In this document: positions 26,808 through 35,345 of the stretch, piece after piece
Position numbering within the stretch: position 1 is the first letter of the stretch
Layout: the number at the start of each line of letters is the position of its first letter
Origin: Aurantimonas marianensis
GTDB lineage: Bacteria > Pseudomonadota > Alphaproteobacteria > Rhizobiales > Rhizobiaceae
DNA length: 64,000 bases
Direction: 5' to 3'
Assembly (NCBI RefSeq): GCF_024195285.1
Contig: NZ_JALHBS010000032.1
Coordinates: 1 to 64,000, forward strand
Position numbers and translations under genes: made by a program
Notes under the pieces: generated by a model
The model's database searches: none
Seen by the model: the letters and a program-made list of their open reading frames with translations, nothing else
Told to the model about the DNA's origin: nothing

Positions 26808-27314
26808 CTAGAGGCTGCGATAGGTCCGGTCGAGATAGACAAGCGACGGTGATTTCGATCCCGTGCGGATCGCCACGACCTCACCGATCAGCACACGATG
26901 CGTGGCGACGATCTTGGCTTCCAGGATACGGCAGTCGAACCCCGCGAGCGAGCCGACCAGCAAAGGCGCGCCGGTCTGCAGCACGTCCCATTCGCCCTTG
27001 GCGAAGCGCGCCTCCGGCTCGAGCTGCCCTTCGCCGGCAAAGGCGCGAGCGATCGCCTCGCTGTCTTCGGCGAGCAGACTGATGGCGAAATTGCCGTTTC
27101 GCTCAAACCGATCATTGGCGGGGCTCGACGTGTTCAGGCAGACCAGTAGTGTCGCCGGTTCGTCGGACACCGAGCAGGCGGACGAGACCGTCAGGCCCCG
27201 GCGCCCCGCCGGCCCGTCAGTCGTCACCAGGTGAACCGCCGAAGCGAACCGGCTCATCGCGTCGCGAAAGCTGTCGCGGTCGATCGTCGATGTCGTCAGC
27301 AAATCAACTTCCAT
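26808..27314 (-). CDS. Flavin reductase family protein
   Basis: A 168-residue FMN-binding split-barrel protein of the flavin reductase family (HpaC/RutF-like). The FRDAMSRFASAVHLVTT opening, GLTVSSACSVSDEPATLLVCLN with the phosphate-contacting serines, and the CRILEAKIVATHRVLIGEVV segment are typical. Such enzymes use NAD(P)H to reduce free FMN or FAD for a monooxygenase partner. No monooxygenase is nearby. It lies 37 bp upstream of the MoxR ATPase in the same direction and is probably the first gene of the maturation operon, though a role in that process is not established. Confidence 0.9.
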   Translation of the reverse strand: MEVDLLTTSTIDRDSFRDAMSRFASAVHLVTTDGPAGRRGLTVSSACSVSDEPATLLVCLNTSSPANDRFERNGNFAISLLAEDSEAIARAFAGEGQLEPEARFAKGEWDVLQTGAPLLVGSLAGFDCRILEAKIVATHRVLIGEVVAIRTGSKSPSLVYLDRTYRSL

Positions 27315-27525
27315 TCATTGCGCCCGGATCCCGAGCTGTTTGCGTCAAACATAGGGCGTGGACAGCGGATTCGCACGGGGGTCCTGTCGCAATCCATCGC
27401 GGGTCCTGTCGAAACCGGCCTTCCCGGGCCAATCCGTGCCGGCGCGGGTCGGCATCGCGACACCGTCGCGAAGATGCACCGATTCCGTCTCGTCAAGGTC
27501 CGGGCGGTCGACTAGACTCGCGGAC

Positions 27526-28635
27526 ATGACGCGTCTCTTTCGCACCCAGCTTCAAGTTTCCGCCGCCTTCGGCCTGATGGCATTGACGCTTTTGCCGGCA
27601 CAGGCCCAGGATACGGACGAGCCGATCACGCTCGGCATCGCAGCCCCGCTCTCCGACAGCGTCGGCATACTTGGCCGGCAGCTTGCCGCCGGCGCGCGTA
27701 CCGCGGCTGAAAAACTCGGCGATGACCTGAGCGTTGCGGTCGTGGAGGCCGACACCAAATGTTCCGCCGATGGCGGCAAGCAGGCGGCCGAAAGCTTCGT
27801 CGCCATGAATGTCTCTATCGTCGTCGGCTTTCTGTGCGCCGATGCCATCGAGGCGGCGCTCCCGATCCTCGCGGAAGCGGCTATCCCGACCCTAGACGTG
27901 GGCGTGCGAGCCAACCGTCTTACCGACCGACGCGAGCGGACGGGCTTTCTCATCTGGCGCGTCGCGCCGCGTTCCGACGAGGAGGCCGCCGCCGCCGCGA
28001 ACTATCTGGCGCGACGTTGGAAGGCGGAGCCTTTCGGCCTTCTCGAGGACGGCTCGATCGCCGCGCGGGCCTTGTCCGACTCGGTCCGCCGGCTCCTCGC
28101 CGAACAGGGCATGAAGCCACAGACGATCGACAATTACCGGCCGGCGGAAGAAAAGCAGTTCGGCCTCGTAAGGCGCCTGGAGCGCACCGGCGTCACGCGA
28201 TTTTTCATTGCCGGCGATCGGCCGGACATCGCGATCATCGCCCGCGACGCGGCCGAGATCGGGCTTGCCCTCGACATTGTCGGCGGCGAAGCACTTTTCG
28301 ACGAGGCCAACGTCGACGTTCCGCTGCCGGACGGTGTCGTCGCGGTCGCACCGCGAACCCATTTCCCTGAACTTCAGGTCGGTTCCCCGGACGAAGGCCC
28401 GATGGCCGGGCCGCAAGGCTATTTCGGCCCGGCTTTCGCCGCGACACAGATCGCGGTCGCCGCTGCCGGCCAAAGCCGGAAGACCGACCGACCGATCCCC
28501 GACATTCTCGGCAGCGAGACCTTCCCGACGGCGCTCGGGGCGGTCCGCTTCAATGCCAAGGGTGATTCCGACCTCGACCTTTACCGTGTCTTCGAGTGGC
28601 GCGATAACGGCTTTGTCGGAGAGACCGGTGGCTGA
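27526..28635 (+). CDS. Periplasmic branched-chain amino-acid-type solute-binding protein
   Basis: A 369-residue type I periplasmic binding protein (LivJ-like). A signal peptide ends near AQA (residue 27). The mature start EPITLGIAAPLSDSVGILGRQLAAGARTA and the middle RWAP-like VAPRSDEEAAAAANYLARR block are usual for the family, with two cysteines (KCSAD, FLCAD) that could form a disulfide. Such proteins feed ABC importers of amino acids, amides or aromatic compounds. No permease or ATPase gene is beside it, so it may serve a distant transporter or act in sensing. The ATG at 27526 is chosen because the signal peptide begins there. It overlaps the P1 peptidase gene by eight bases. Confidence 0.88.
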   Translation: MTRLFRTQLQVSAAFGLMALTLLPAQAQDTDEPITLGIAAPLSDSVGILGRQLAAGARTAAEKLGDDLSVAVVEADTKCSADGGKQAAESFVAMNVSIVVGFLCADAIEAALPILAEAAIPTLDVGVRANRLTDRRERTGFLIWRVAPRSDEEAAAAANYLARRWKAEPFGLLEDGSIAARALSDSVRRLLAEQGMKPQTIDNYRPAEEKQFGLVRRLERTGVTRFFIAGDRPDIAIIARDAAEIGLALDIVGGEALFDEANVDVPLPDGVVAVAPRTHFPELQVGSPDEGPMAGPQGYFGPAFAATQIAVAAAGQSRKTDRPIPDILGSETFPTALGAVRFNAKGDSDLDLYRVFEWRDNGFVGETGG

Positions 28636-29695
28636 ATACACCAGCGCCTGGCGGGCCGGCCCTCGAAATCTTCTCAGCGACATCGCCGGAATCAGGATCG
28701 GACATGCCGGCGAGGAACGACTGAAAAGCGGTACGACGGTCGTCGTGCTCGATGCGCCGGCGACCGCCTCCGTGGCGGTCCTGGGCGGCGCGCCGGGAAC
28801 CCGCGAGACCGATTTGCTGGCGCCGGAGAACACGGTCGCCGTGGTCGACGCGCTGGTGCTGTCGGGCGGCTCTGCCTTCGGGCTCGACGCCGCGTCCGGC
28901 GTCCAGGCATGGCTCGCGGAGTGGGGCCGCGGCTTTGCCGTCGGCGATGTGCGCGTGCCGATCGTGCCGGCCGCGATCCTGTTCGACCTCGCCAATGGCG
29001 GGGCCAAGGACTGGGGCCGTTATCCGCCCTATCGCGAGTTCGGCTATACCGCGGCACGTTCGGCGACGGCTGATTTCGCGATCGGCACGGCCGGGGCCGG
29101 CATCGGTTGCACCACGGCGACGGCGAAGGGCGGCATCGGCTCCGCCTCGACCGTGCTTTCGAACGGCACGACGGTTGCCGCGCTCGTCGCTGTCAATGCC
29201 GTCGGGTCGGCGACGATCGGCGCGAGTCGCCATTTCTGGGCCGCGCCATTCGAACTGGAGGGCGAGTTCGGCGGTTTCGGCCTGCCGCATCCCTTGCCAG
29301 GCGACGCAACCGCCCCGCGAACCAAGCTTGACGCGCGTGTCGGCGCCAACACAACCATCGGAATCGTCGCGACCGACGCCGTGCTCGACAAGGCCGCCGC
29401 CAAGCGGCTCGCGATCGCCGGCCAGGACGGTTACGCCAAGGCGATCTGGCCGTCGCATACCGACTATGACGGCGATCTCGTCTTCGCGCTGGCGACCGGC
29501 GGCAGCGGAATAAGTCCTGATTCGTTGCAGCGCCTCGAACTGGCCGCGGCGGTATCCGCGACCATGGCCCGCGCCGTCGCCCGCGGTGTTTACGCGGCTA
29601 CGCCCGCGGCAAACGACCAGCAGACATCGTGGTCGGATCGCGATAGTCATGGTCTGGCGCAGTCCGGCGCAAGCAAGAATGGAACACGGCAATGA
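28628..29695 (+). CDS. P1 family peptidase (DmpA/aminopeptidase-type)
   Basis: A 355-residue P1 (DmpA/BapA) family peptidase, an Ntn-hydrolase-like fold that cuts itself into two chains. Recognised blocks are LSDIAGIRIGHA, ALVLSGGSAFGLDAASGV, the GTAGAGIGCTTATAKGGIGSAS centre and VGANTTIGIVATDA (238-251). The self-cleavage point is probably N241-T242, making T242 the new N-terminal nucleophile; this is inferred by analogy with DmpA. Known members release N-terminal D-, L- or beta-amino acids from peptides. GTG start at 28628 overlaps the upstream binding-protein gene by eight bases, and its stop overlaps the next gene by four. No signal peptide is evident. Confidence 0.87.
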   Translation: MAEYTSAWRAGPRNLLSDIAGIRIGHAGEERLKSGTTVVVLDAPATASVAVLGGAPGTRETDLLAPENTVAVVDALVLSGGSAFGLDAASGVQAWLAEWGRGFAVGDVRVPIVPAAILFDLANGGAKDWGRYPPYREFGYTAARSATADFAIGTAGAGIGCTTATAKGGIGSASTVLSNGTTVAALVAVNAVGSATIGASRHFWAAPFELEGEFGGFGLPHPLPGDATAPRTKLDARVGANTTIGIVATDAVLDKAAAKRLAIAGQDGYAKAIWPSHTDYDGDLVFALATGGSGISPDSLQRLELAAAVSATMARAVARGVYAATPAANDQQTSWSDRDSHGLAQSGASKNGTRQ

Positions 29696-30018
29696 AGTCG
29701 ATCGGAGGCATGCTTCTGGCTATCGCCATCTCGGCATACGTACCCTTGACGAGCGCGGAGGCTGAGGAACTACCGTTTATCGGCAGCTGGGACTGCGAGG
29801 TGGCGATCTTCACCTTCACTCCGACCACTTACAACAACGGGTCGGACGATCTTGCTATCGAAGAAGTTCAGGAGGGCAGCGACGGCTCGTACACGCTCCT
29901 GTTCGCCGACGATTATTTCATAACGCTGTCCGGGTTCATCGGTGACAGCATGGGTTGGTTTTCCTCCGCCAGCGGCGACAATTTCGACTGCCGCCGGATT
30001 TCCGACGGGAAGAGCTGA
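29692..30018 (+). CDS. Small secreted protein of unknown function
   Basis: A 108-residue predicted exported protein. The signal peptide ends near AEA (residue 24); the mature 84 residues begin ELPFIGSWDCEV, are rich in aromatic and acidic residues, and have two cysteines (WDCEV and FDCRR) likely to be disulfide-bonded. The pattern of a GSWDCEV start and short beta-strands suggests a small beta-barrel or lipocalin-like domain, but no family is recognised. The ATG overlaps the P1 peptidase stop (ATGA at 29692-29695), pointing to an operon with it. Function unknown. Confidence 0.78.
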   Translation: MKSIGGMLLAIAISAYVPLTSAEAEELPFIGSWDCEVAIFTFTPTTYNNGSDDLAIEEVQEGSDGSYTLLFADDYFITLSGFIGDSMGWFSSASGDNFDCRRISDGKS

Positions 30019-30045
30019 GCGAAGCCGAGCGCGAAGGCACCACAT

Positions 30046-30795
30046 ATGAGCAAACGACTGCGCCCCCATGTAGCCGCTCGCCCCACGGTTCTCGCGTTAG
30101 CCCTATTGGCCTCGCCCCTTCGTGCATCGGCTGGTGAGGTCGCGACGTTCGAACCGCTCGGTTTTTCCGAGGACGGCGGAGTCTATGCCTTCGGGCAGCA
30201 CGGCATCCAGGATGGGTCCGGCTTTCCCTATGCCGAGATTTTCTTCCTCGATCTCGCCGAGGACCGCTTTTTGCCACCCTCCCCCGTCCGCATCCGGATC
30301 GAGGAAGACGGCGCCGGGGTCGCGGATGCCAGAGAGCAGGCTCGCGAGGCAGCCCAGCCGCTGTTCACAGCCTACGATCCGGAGGCGCATCCCGGCTCGC
30401 TCGTCGTCGCCAATCCACCGACCGAATTGTCGGCCGACCCGTACCGCGCCCGCTTCCTGCCCCGTCCCATCGAGCCGACGCCGGACAAGCCCGTCGAGCT
30501 GCGGCTGGAGCCAATCCCGCTTGGCGGCGGCGAAACCTGCGACGCATTCGGCACGTCCTACGGCTTTCGGCTGGTGCGCATTGCCACCGAGCCTGGGGAT
30601 TCGGCCGTGCTGATTCACGAGGACACCGCAATTCCGGAGAGCCGGGGTTGCCCGCTCGACTATTCCCTGTCCGAAATCCGCGTCTATGAGCGGCCGACCG
30701 GTGGGTTTTCGTCGGTGGCGATCATCGGGGTCAAATCCGTCGGCTTCGAGGGACCGGACCTGCGCTACATCGCCAATCCGCTGCCGATGGACTGA
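30046..30795 (+). CDS. DUF2259 family predicted secreted protein
   Basis: A 249-residue DUF2259 protein. A signal peptide (about residues 1-29, ending RASA) precedes the family start VATFEPLGFSEDGGVYAFGQHGIQDGSGFPYAEI. The mature protein has a beta-rich middle and two cysteines (ETCDAFG and RGCPLDY). Function is unknown; it is widespread in Rhizobiales. It starts 27 bp behind the small secreted gene and is followed by purB after 91 bp, so it may be the last gene of the run of exported proteins rather than part of the purine set. Confidence 0.88.
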   Translation: MSKRLRPHVAARPTVLALALLASPLRASAGEVATFEPLGFSEDGGVYAFGQHGIQDGSGFPYAEIFFLDLAEDRFLPPSPVRIRIEEDGAGVADAREQAREAAQPLFTAYDPEAHPGSLVVANPPTELSADPYRARFLPRPIEPTPDKPVELRLEPIPLGGGETCDAFGTSYGFRLVRIATEPGDSAVLIHEDTAIPESRGCPLDYSLSEIRVYERPTGGFSSVAIIGVKSVGFEGPDLRYIANPLPMD

Positions 30796-30886
30796 TGAGC
30801 GATCGCTTCGGCAAGCGTTGAGGCGCGGCGTCGGCTCTGTTAGACGGCAGCCGTTCCTCCCATCGTCTAGCTGAAAGACCTCCGCC

Positions 30887-32197
30887 ATGATCCCGCGCTA
30901 TTCCCGCCCCGAGATGGTCGACGTCTGGTCGCAGGAGACGAAGTACCGGATCTGGTTCGAGATCGAGGCCCATGCCTGCGACGCCCTCGCCGAGCTTGGG
31001 GTCATCCCCGCGAGCGCGGCGAAGACGATCTGGGAAAAGGGCAATGCCGCGACGTTCGACGTCGAGCGGATCGACGCGATCGAGCGTGAGACGAAGCACG
31101 ACGTCATCGCCTTCCTGACGCATCTTGCGGAAATTGTCGGCCCGGACGCCCGCTTCGTCCACCAGGGCATGACCTCCTCGGACGTCCTCGACACCTGCTT
31201 CAACGTGCAGCTGACCAAGGCCTCCGACCTGCTCCTGGCCGATCTCGACGGGCTGCTCGCCGCGCTCGAACGCCGCGCCTTCGAGCACCGTGACACGGTC
31301 ACGATCGGGCGCTCCCACGGCATCCATGCCGAGCCGACCACCTTCGGCGTCAAGCTCGCTCTCGCCTATGCCGAGTTCCAGCGCTGCCGCGAGCGCCTCG
31401 TCGCGGCCCGGGCCGAAATCGCCACTTGCGCGATTTCCGGCGCTGTCGGCACTTTTGCGAACATCGATCCGCGCGTCGAGGAGCACGTCGCCACGGCCAT
31501 GGGACTGGCCCCGGAGCCGGTCTCGACGCAGGTCGTCCCGCGCGACCGGCACGCGATGTTCTTCGCCACGCTCGGCGTCATCGCGTCGTCGGTCGAGCGC
31601 CTCGCCACCGAAATCCGCCATCTGCAGCGCACCGAAGTGCTGGAAGCGGAGGAATATTTCTCGCCGGGCCAGAAGGGCTCGTCGGCGATGCCCCACAAGC
31701 GCAATCCGGTTCTGACGGAAAATCTCACGGGTCTTGCCCGCATGGTCCGCTCCTATGCCCTGCCGGCGATGGAGAACGTCGCGCTCTGGCACGAGCGCGA
31801 CATTTCCCATTCCTCGGTCGAACGGATGATCGGACCGGACGCCACGGTGACGCTCGACTTCGCGCTCGCGCGCCTCACCGGCGTCGTCGACAAGCTGCTG
31901 GTCTATCCCGAGCGGATGCTGGCCAACCTCAACAAGTTCAAAGGCCTCGTCCATTCGCAGCGAGTGCTGCTGGCGCTCACGCAGGCCGGCGTTTCCCGCG
32001 AGGATTCCTACAAGCTGGTGCAGCGCAATGCGATGCGCGTGTGGGAAGAGGACAAGGACTTTCTGACTGAGCTCCTCGCTGACAAGGAGGTCATGGCGGC
32101 CTTGTCGGAGGCCGAGATTCGCGAAAAATTCGATCTCGGCTATCATACCAAGCATGTCGGCACGATCTTCGAGCGGGTTTTCGGCCGCGCCGGCTGA
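30887..32197 (+). CDS. purB: Adenylosuccinate lyase
   Basis: A 436-residue adenylosuccinate lyase of the fumarase/aspartase superfamily. It splits SAICAR to AICAR and adenylosuccinate to AMP, both releasing fumarate. The superfamily signature SSAMPHKRNP (265-274) carries the catalytic serine loop; TSSDVLDT (96-103) and GRSHGIHAEP (141-150, general acid histidine) are intact. The expected length (about 430-435) is met. The gene heads the rightward purine region of the window, although purC lies about 2.3 kb further on behind other genes, so it is probably transcribed separately. Confidence 0.97.
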   Translation: MIPRYSRPEMVDVWSQETKYRIWFEIEAHACDALAELGVIPASAAKTIWEKGNAATFDVERIDAIERETKHDVIAFLTHLAEIVGPDARFVHQGMTSSDVLDTCFNVQLTKASDLLLADLDGLLAALERRAFEHRDTVTIGRSHGIHAEPTTFGVKLALAYAEFQRCRERLVAARAEIATCAISGAVGTFANIDPRVEEHVATAMGLAPEPVSTQVVPRDRHAMFFATLGVIASSVERLATEIRHLQRTEVLEAEEYFSPGQKGSSAMPHKRNPVLTENLTGLARMVRSYALPAMENVALWHERDISHSSVERMIGPDATVTLDFALARLTGVVDKLLVYPERMLANLNKFKGLVHSQRVLLALTQAGVSREDSYKLVQRNAMRVWEEDKDFLTELLADKEVMAALSEAEIREKFDLGYHTKHVGTIFERVFGRAG

Positions 32198-32291
32198 GCC
32201 CCGCACCTTCTTCGATTGTCGCCGCACCATAGCGCCTGGTCCGACCGATACGAGCTGGAGTCGGAGGGGCGCGGGAACGAAGGACATCGAT

Positions 32292-32474
32292 ATGCCGCAC
32301 GCGTCGGATCGCTCCGCAACCTACGGCCGCAAGCACATGATCTGGATCGCGATCGCCGTAGTCGCGCTGGCGTTTCTCGTCTATTTCTTCTTCTTCACCA
32401 CGACGCCGGATCGAGCGACATTGACCGAGGACGAACTGTCCCCGGCGACGACCGCCGAGGAGCCGGCCACCTAG
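32292..32474 (+). CDS. Small single-pass membrane protein
   Basis: A 60-residue predicted membrane protein. A short basic/polar N-terminus (MPHASDRSATYGRKHM) is followed by one hydrophobic helix (about 17-36, IWIAIAVVALAFLVYFFFF) and an acidic, threonine-rich tail. The start at 32292 is supported by AAGGA about 7 bases upstream, and the reading frame ends before the alpha/beta hydrolase gene. No family is recognised. It is too short for confident function prediction, and it might be an annotation artefact, but the clean hydrophobic segment and ribosome-binding site support a real small gene. Confidence 0.62.
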   Translation: MPHASDRSATYGRKHMIWIAIAVVALAFLVYFFFFTTTPDRATLTEDELSPATTAEEPAT

Positions 32475-32587
32475 CGACGAGACAAGGGCTCGACCTTCAC
32501 CTGTTCTTACAGATGACAGGTTGCCAGGATCGAAATCCGGTGCTCTGACGGCTTGACTTGCGCGGCCCGTATTCGCATGTCCGGCTC

Positions 32588-33148
32588 ATGCGCGTTGCCG
32601 AAGCCGATATCCTCATCCTGCCCGGTTACAAGGGCTCTCCCGACGACCACTGGCAGACCCGTTGGGAGCGAAGGCTTTCGACGGCGCGGCGTGTGCCGCA
32701 GGCCGAATGGACGAAGCCCGTCCGCGACGACTGGATGGCCGCGGTGGCGGATGCCGTGAACACCTCCGCCCGGCCGGTCGTCCTGGTCGCCCATTCGCTC
32801 GGCGTCGCCGCCGCCGTGCAGGCGATCCCGCGTTTTGAGCGGCCGGTGTCCGGCGCGTTCTTCGTCGCGCCTCCCCAGGTGGAGAACGATGCAATCCGCC
32901 CGAGACACCTGCGCACCTTCGGACCCTATCCGCGCGACCCGCTGCCGTTTCCCAGCGTCGTCGTCGCCAGCCGCAACGACATTTTCTCGTCCTTCGAGGC
33001 CGCCGAGGACATCGCCGGCGCCTGGGGATCGCTGTTCATCGATGCCGGCGAGGCCGGCCATCTGAACGCCGAGAGCGGCCATGGCCCCTGGCCGGAAGGC
33101 CTGCTGACCTTCGGCAAGTTCATGTCCCGCCTGACCGTGCCGGCCTGA
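32588..33148 (+). CDS. RBBP9/YdeN-family alpha/beta hydrolase
   Basis: A 186-residue small alpha/beta hydrolase of the RBBP9 (DUF452-like, serine hydrolase) family. The nucleophile elbow AHSLG gives S70; D131 (SRNDIF) and H158 (AGHLN) complete a plausible triad, and the LPGYKGSPDDHWQTRW opening is characteristic. The substrate is unknown; family members are poorly characterised serine hydrolases. The ATG at 32588 (MRVAEADILIL) starts at the first strand. It is convergent with the aldolase gene after 10 bp. Confidence 0.9.
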   Translation: MRVAEADILILPGYKGSPDDHWQTRWERRLSTARRVPQAEWTKPVRDDWMAAVADAVNTSARPVVLVAHSLGVAAAVQAIPRFERPVSGAFFVAPPQVENDAIRPRHLRTFGPYPRDPLPFPSVVVASRNDIFSSFEAAEDIAGAWGSLFIDAGEAGHLNAESGHGPWPEGLLTFGKFMSRLTVPA

Positions 33149-33158
33149 CCGGCCCCGT

Positions 33159-33929
33159 TCAGCCGCGAACGCCCTCAGCGAGCGCCCGCGCGCCTGCCAC
33201 GACCATGCCCTGGTCCGACCCGACACACACCATCCGATAGCCATACTGGCGATAGCGCTTGGCGTCCTCTGGCGTTGCGGCGTAGATCGTGGCGATCTTG
33301 CCCGCCGCCGCGGTCGCCGCGGCAATCCGCTTGATCGCCCCCTCGGCCTTCGAGCCGCGCGGCTCGAGCGTCCCATCCCCTGACAAGGCGATCGACAGAT
33401 CGGAGGGGCCGACGAAGACGCCGTCGAGGCCCTCGACCGCCAGGATCGCATCGAGATTGTCGACCGCCGCACCGGTTTCGATCATGGCAAAGGCCAGCGC
33501 CTCCTTGCGGGCGTCGGAGACGTAGTCGGCGCGATCGGCATAACCATGCAGTTCGCCGGCACGCGTGGGACCATAAGACCGCTGACCGAGCGGGGGATAT
33601 TTCGCCACGGCCACGAAGGCGGCGGCGTCGTCGGCGGTTTCGATCATCGGCATCATCACGGCCGAGGCACCGAAATCGAGAACCCGCGCCGCAAGCGCCC
33701 GGTCCTCGATCGGCAAGCGCACCAGCGCGGGCTTGCCAAGCAGAACCGCGCGTTCGATACCGGCACGCAGGCTGGCCGTATCATGTAAACCGTGCTGGAC
33801 GTCGAAGGTCACGGCGTCGAAATCGGCGCGCAGAAACGCCTCATGCACGACGGGATCGGTCAGGCCAAGCCAAGCGGAGACGACGAAGCCGCCTTCGCCC
33901 AGTAGGTCGCGCAGTCTGGGGAGCGCCAT
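33159..33929 (-). CDS. HpcH/HpaI aldolase family protein
   Basis: A 256-residue HpcH/HpaI (class II) aldolase-type TIM barrel, related to 4-hydroxy-2-oxoheptanedioate aldolase. The SAWLGLTDP start, FDVQHGLHD near residue 44, the metal-binding glutamate in MIETGAAVDNLDAI, and VGPSDLSIALS are typical. The family cleaves or makes 2-oxo acids using a divalent metal and pyruvate; here the substrate is not known. Its ATG shares one base with the stop of the DUF1476 gene (TGATG), an unusual pairing of an aldolase with an F1-ATPase regulator-type protein. The two may be co-translated. Confidence 0.9.
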   Translation of the reverse strand: MALPRLRDLLGEGGFVVSAWLGLTDPVVHEAFLRADFDAVTFDVQHGLHDTASLRAGIERAVLLGKPALVRLPIEDRALAARVLDFGASAVMMPMIETADDAAAFVAVAKYPPLGQRSYGPTRAGELHGYADRADYVSDARKEALAFAMIETGAAVDNLDAILAVEGLDGVFVGPSDLSIALSGDGTLEPRGSKAEGAIKRIAAATAAAGKIATIYAATPEDAKRYRQYGYRMVCVGSDQGMVVAGARALAEGVRG

Positions 33930-34246
33930 CAGGCGCTGCGAATCTGGGTTTCGGCTTCCGCCAGGAATTCCGCCAACTGCTTACGGATCTGATGTTCGGA
34001 CTGTTCGACACCGGCGGCGACAAAGTCGTCGCGAATCTTGTGGACCACATCGTCATCGCCGGGCAGCAGGAAATCGACCTTGATGACCTCCTGCGCGTAG
34101 GCGTTCGCCTCCTCGCCGCTCTTGCCGAGCTTCTCGGCGGCCCAGAGGCCGATCAGCTTGTTGCGGCGCGCCTCGATCCGGAACCGCAGTTCCTGGTCGT
34201 GGGCATAGCGGGACTCGAAATCGCGCTCGCGATCGTTCAGGGACAT
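33929..34246 (-). CDS. DUF1476 / F1-ATPase zeta-type inhibitor
   Basis: A 105-residue DUF1476 protein, the alphaproteobacterial family that includes the zeta subunit inhibiting F1-ATPase in Paracoccus. The signature MSLNDRERDFESRYAHD and KLIGLWAAEKLG are clear; the rest is helical (a predicted four-helix bundle). The start at 34246 has AAGGAGG at 7 bases. In Paracoccus the N-terminal stretch blocks rotation during ATP hydrolysis; in many Rhizobiales the homologues are weaker inhibitors, so the strength here cannot be predicted. It is divergent from purC and joined by TGATG to the aldolase gene. Confidence 0.9.
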   Translation of the reverse strand: MSLNDRERDFESRYAHDQELRFRIEARRNKLIGLWAAEKLGKSGEEANAYAQEVIKVDFLLPGDDDVVHKIRDDFVAAGVEQSEHQIRKQLAEFLAEAETQIRSA

Positions 34247-34507
34247 AAACGTTCCTCCTTGACTGGAATCGGCCGGCCGATCGATTGGCCTTTCATCTGA
34301 CATACGGTCCCGCGCGGTGATTTTGAAGCGTCATTTCGCTTGAAGCTCCATGATCAGGCCTTGATTTGCCGCCATTGCGGCACGACTTGCCCCAGAGCTA
34401 TTGCCGAAACGATTGTGAAGGCGGGCCGTTTGGTCTATTCAGCCGCACCATCGTCAGCCGTCTTCGCACCGTGGCCAGGGCCGGTGCACCCATCACGATA
34501 GAGTTCC

Positions 34508-35275
34508 ATGATGACACGTCGCCGCCGTATCTACGAAGGCAAGGGCAAGATCCTCTATGAGGGCCCCGAGCCTGGCACCCTGGTTCAGTTCTTCAAGGAC
34601 GACGCCACCGCGTTCAACAAGAAGAAGCACGAGATCGTCGATGGCAAGGGCGTTCTCAACAACCGCATCTCGGAATACATTTTTTCCCATCTGAACAAGA
34701 TGGGGATCCCGACCCACTTCATCCGCCGGCTCAACATGCGCGAGCAGCTGATCAAGGAGGTCGAGATCATCCCGCTCGAGGTGGTGGTGCGCAACATTGC
34801 CGCCGGCTCGCTCGCCAAGCGCCTCGGCATCGAGGAGGGCACTGTGTTGCCCCGCTCGATCATCGAGTTCTATTACAAGGCCGACGCACTCGACGATCCG
34901 ATCGTTTCCGAAGAGCACATCACCGCCTTCGGCTGGGCGAGCCCGCAGGAGATCGACGACATCATGGCCCTGGCGATCCGGGTCAATGATTTCCTGTCCG
35001 GACTGTTCCTCGGCGTCGGCATCCAGCTCGTCGACTTCAAGATCGAGACCGGCCGGCTGTTCGAGGGCGACATGATGCGGATCATCGTCGCCGACGAGAT
35101 CTCCCCCGATTCCTGCCGGCTGTGGGACGTGCAGACCCAGGACAAGCTCGACAAGGACCGCTTCCGTCAGGACATGGGCGGTCTCGTCGAGGCCTATCAG
35201 GAGGTCGCCCGCCGGCTCGGGATCATGAACGAAAACGAGCCGCCCCGCCCCTCCGGGCCGGTGTTGGTCAAGTAA
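34508..35275 (+). CDS. purC: SAICAR synthetase
   Basis: A 255-residue phosphoribosylaminoimidazole-succinocarboxamide synthase, joining CAIR and aspartate with ATP. The start [16 protein letters not shown], the [15 protein letters not shown] block (catalytic arginine), and [11 protein letters not shown] are diagnostic. The two adjacent ATGs at 34508 and 34511 leave a one-codon doubt about the start; the upstream Shine-Dalgarno is weak. It begins the rightward purC-purS-x-purQ-x-x-purL segment and is divergent from DUF1476. Its 261 bp upstream region probably carries the promoter. Confidence 0.97.
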   Translation: MMTRRRRIYEGKGKILYEGPEPGTLVQFFKDDATAFNKKKHEIVDGKGVLNNRISEYIFSHLNKMGIPTHFIRRLNMREQLIKEVEIIPLEVVVRNIAAGSLAKRLGIEEGTVLPRSIIEFYYKADALDDPIVSEEHITAFGWASPQEIDDIMALAIRVNDFLSGLFLGVGIQLVDFKIETGRLFEGDMMRIIVADEISPDSCRLWDVQTQDKLDKDRFRQDMGGLVEAYQEVARRLGIMNENEPPRPSGPVLVK

Positions 35276-35345
35276 GGCGGCGCAGAGCCTCCAAGCAGCC
35301 GGCACCGGCACTCAAGCTCGTTTATTCCAGGGACAGGCGGATATC

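Noticed and set aside
21839-27314. Aerobic CO dehydrogenase operon
   Set aside because: Only accessory-type genes are present; no coxM, coxS or coxL homologue is in the window, so carboxydotrophy cannot be claimed.
30731-32287. A 518-residue leftward frame antisense to purB
   Set aside because: purB is certain; the antisense product is compositionally odd and has no domain.
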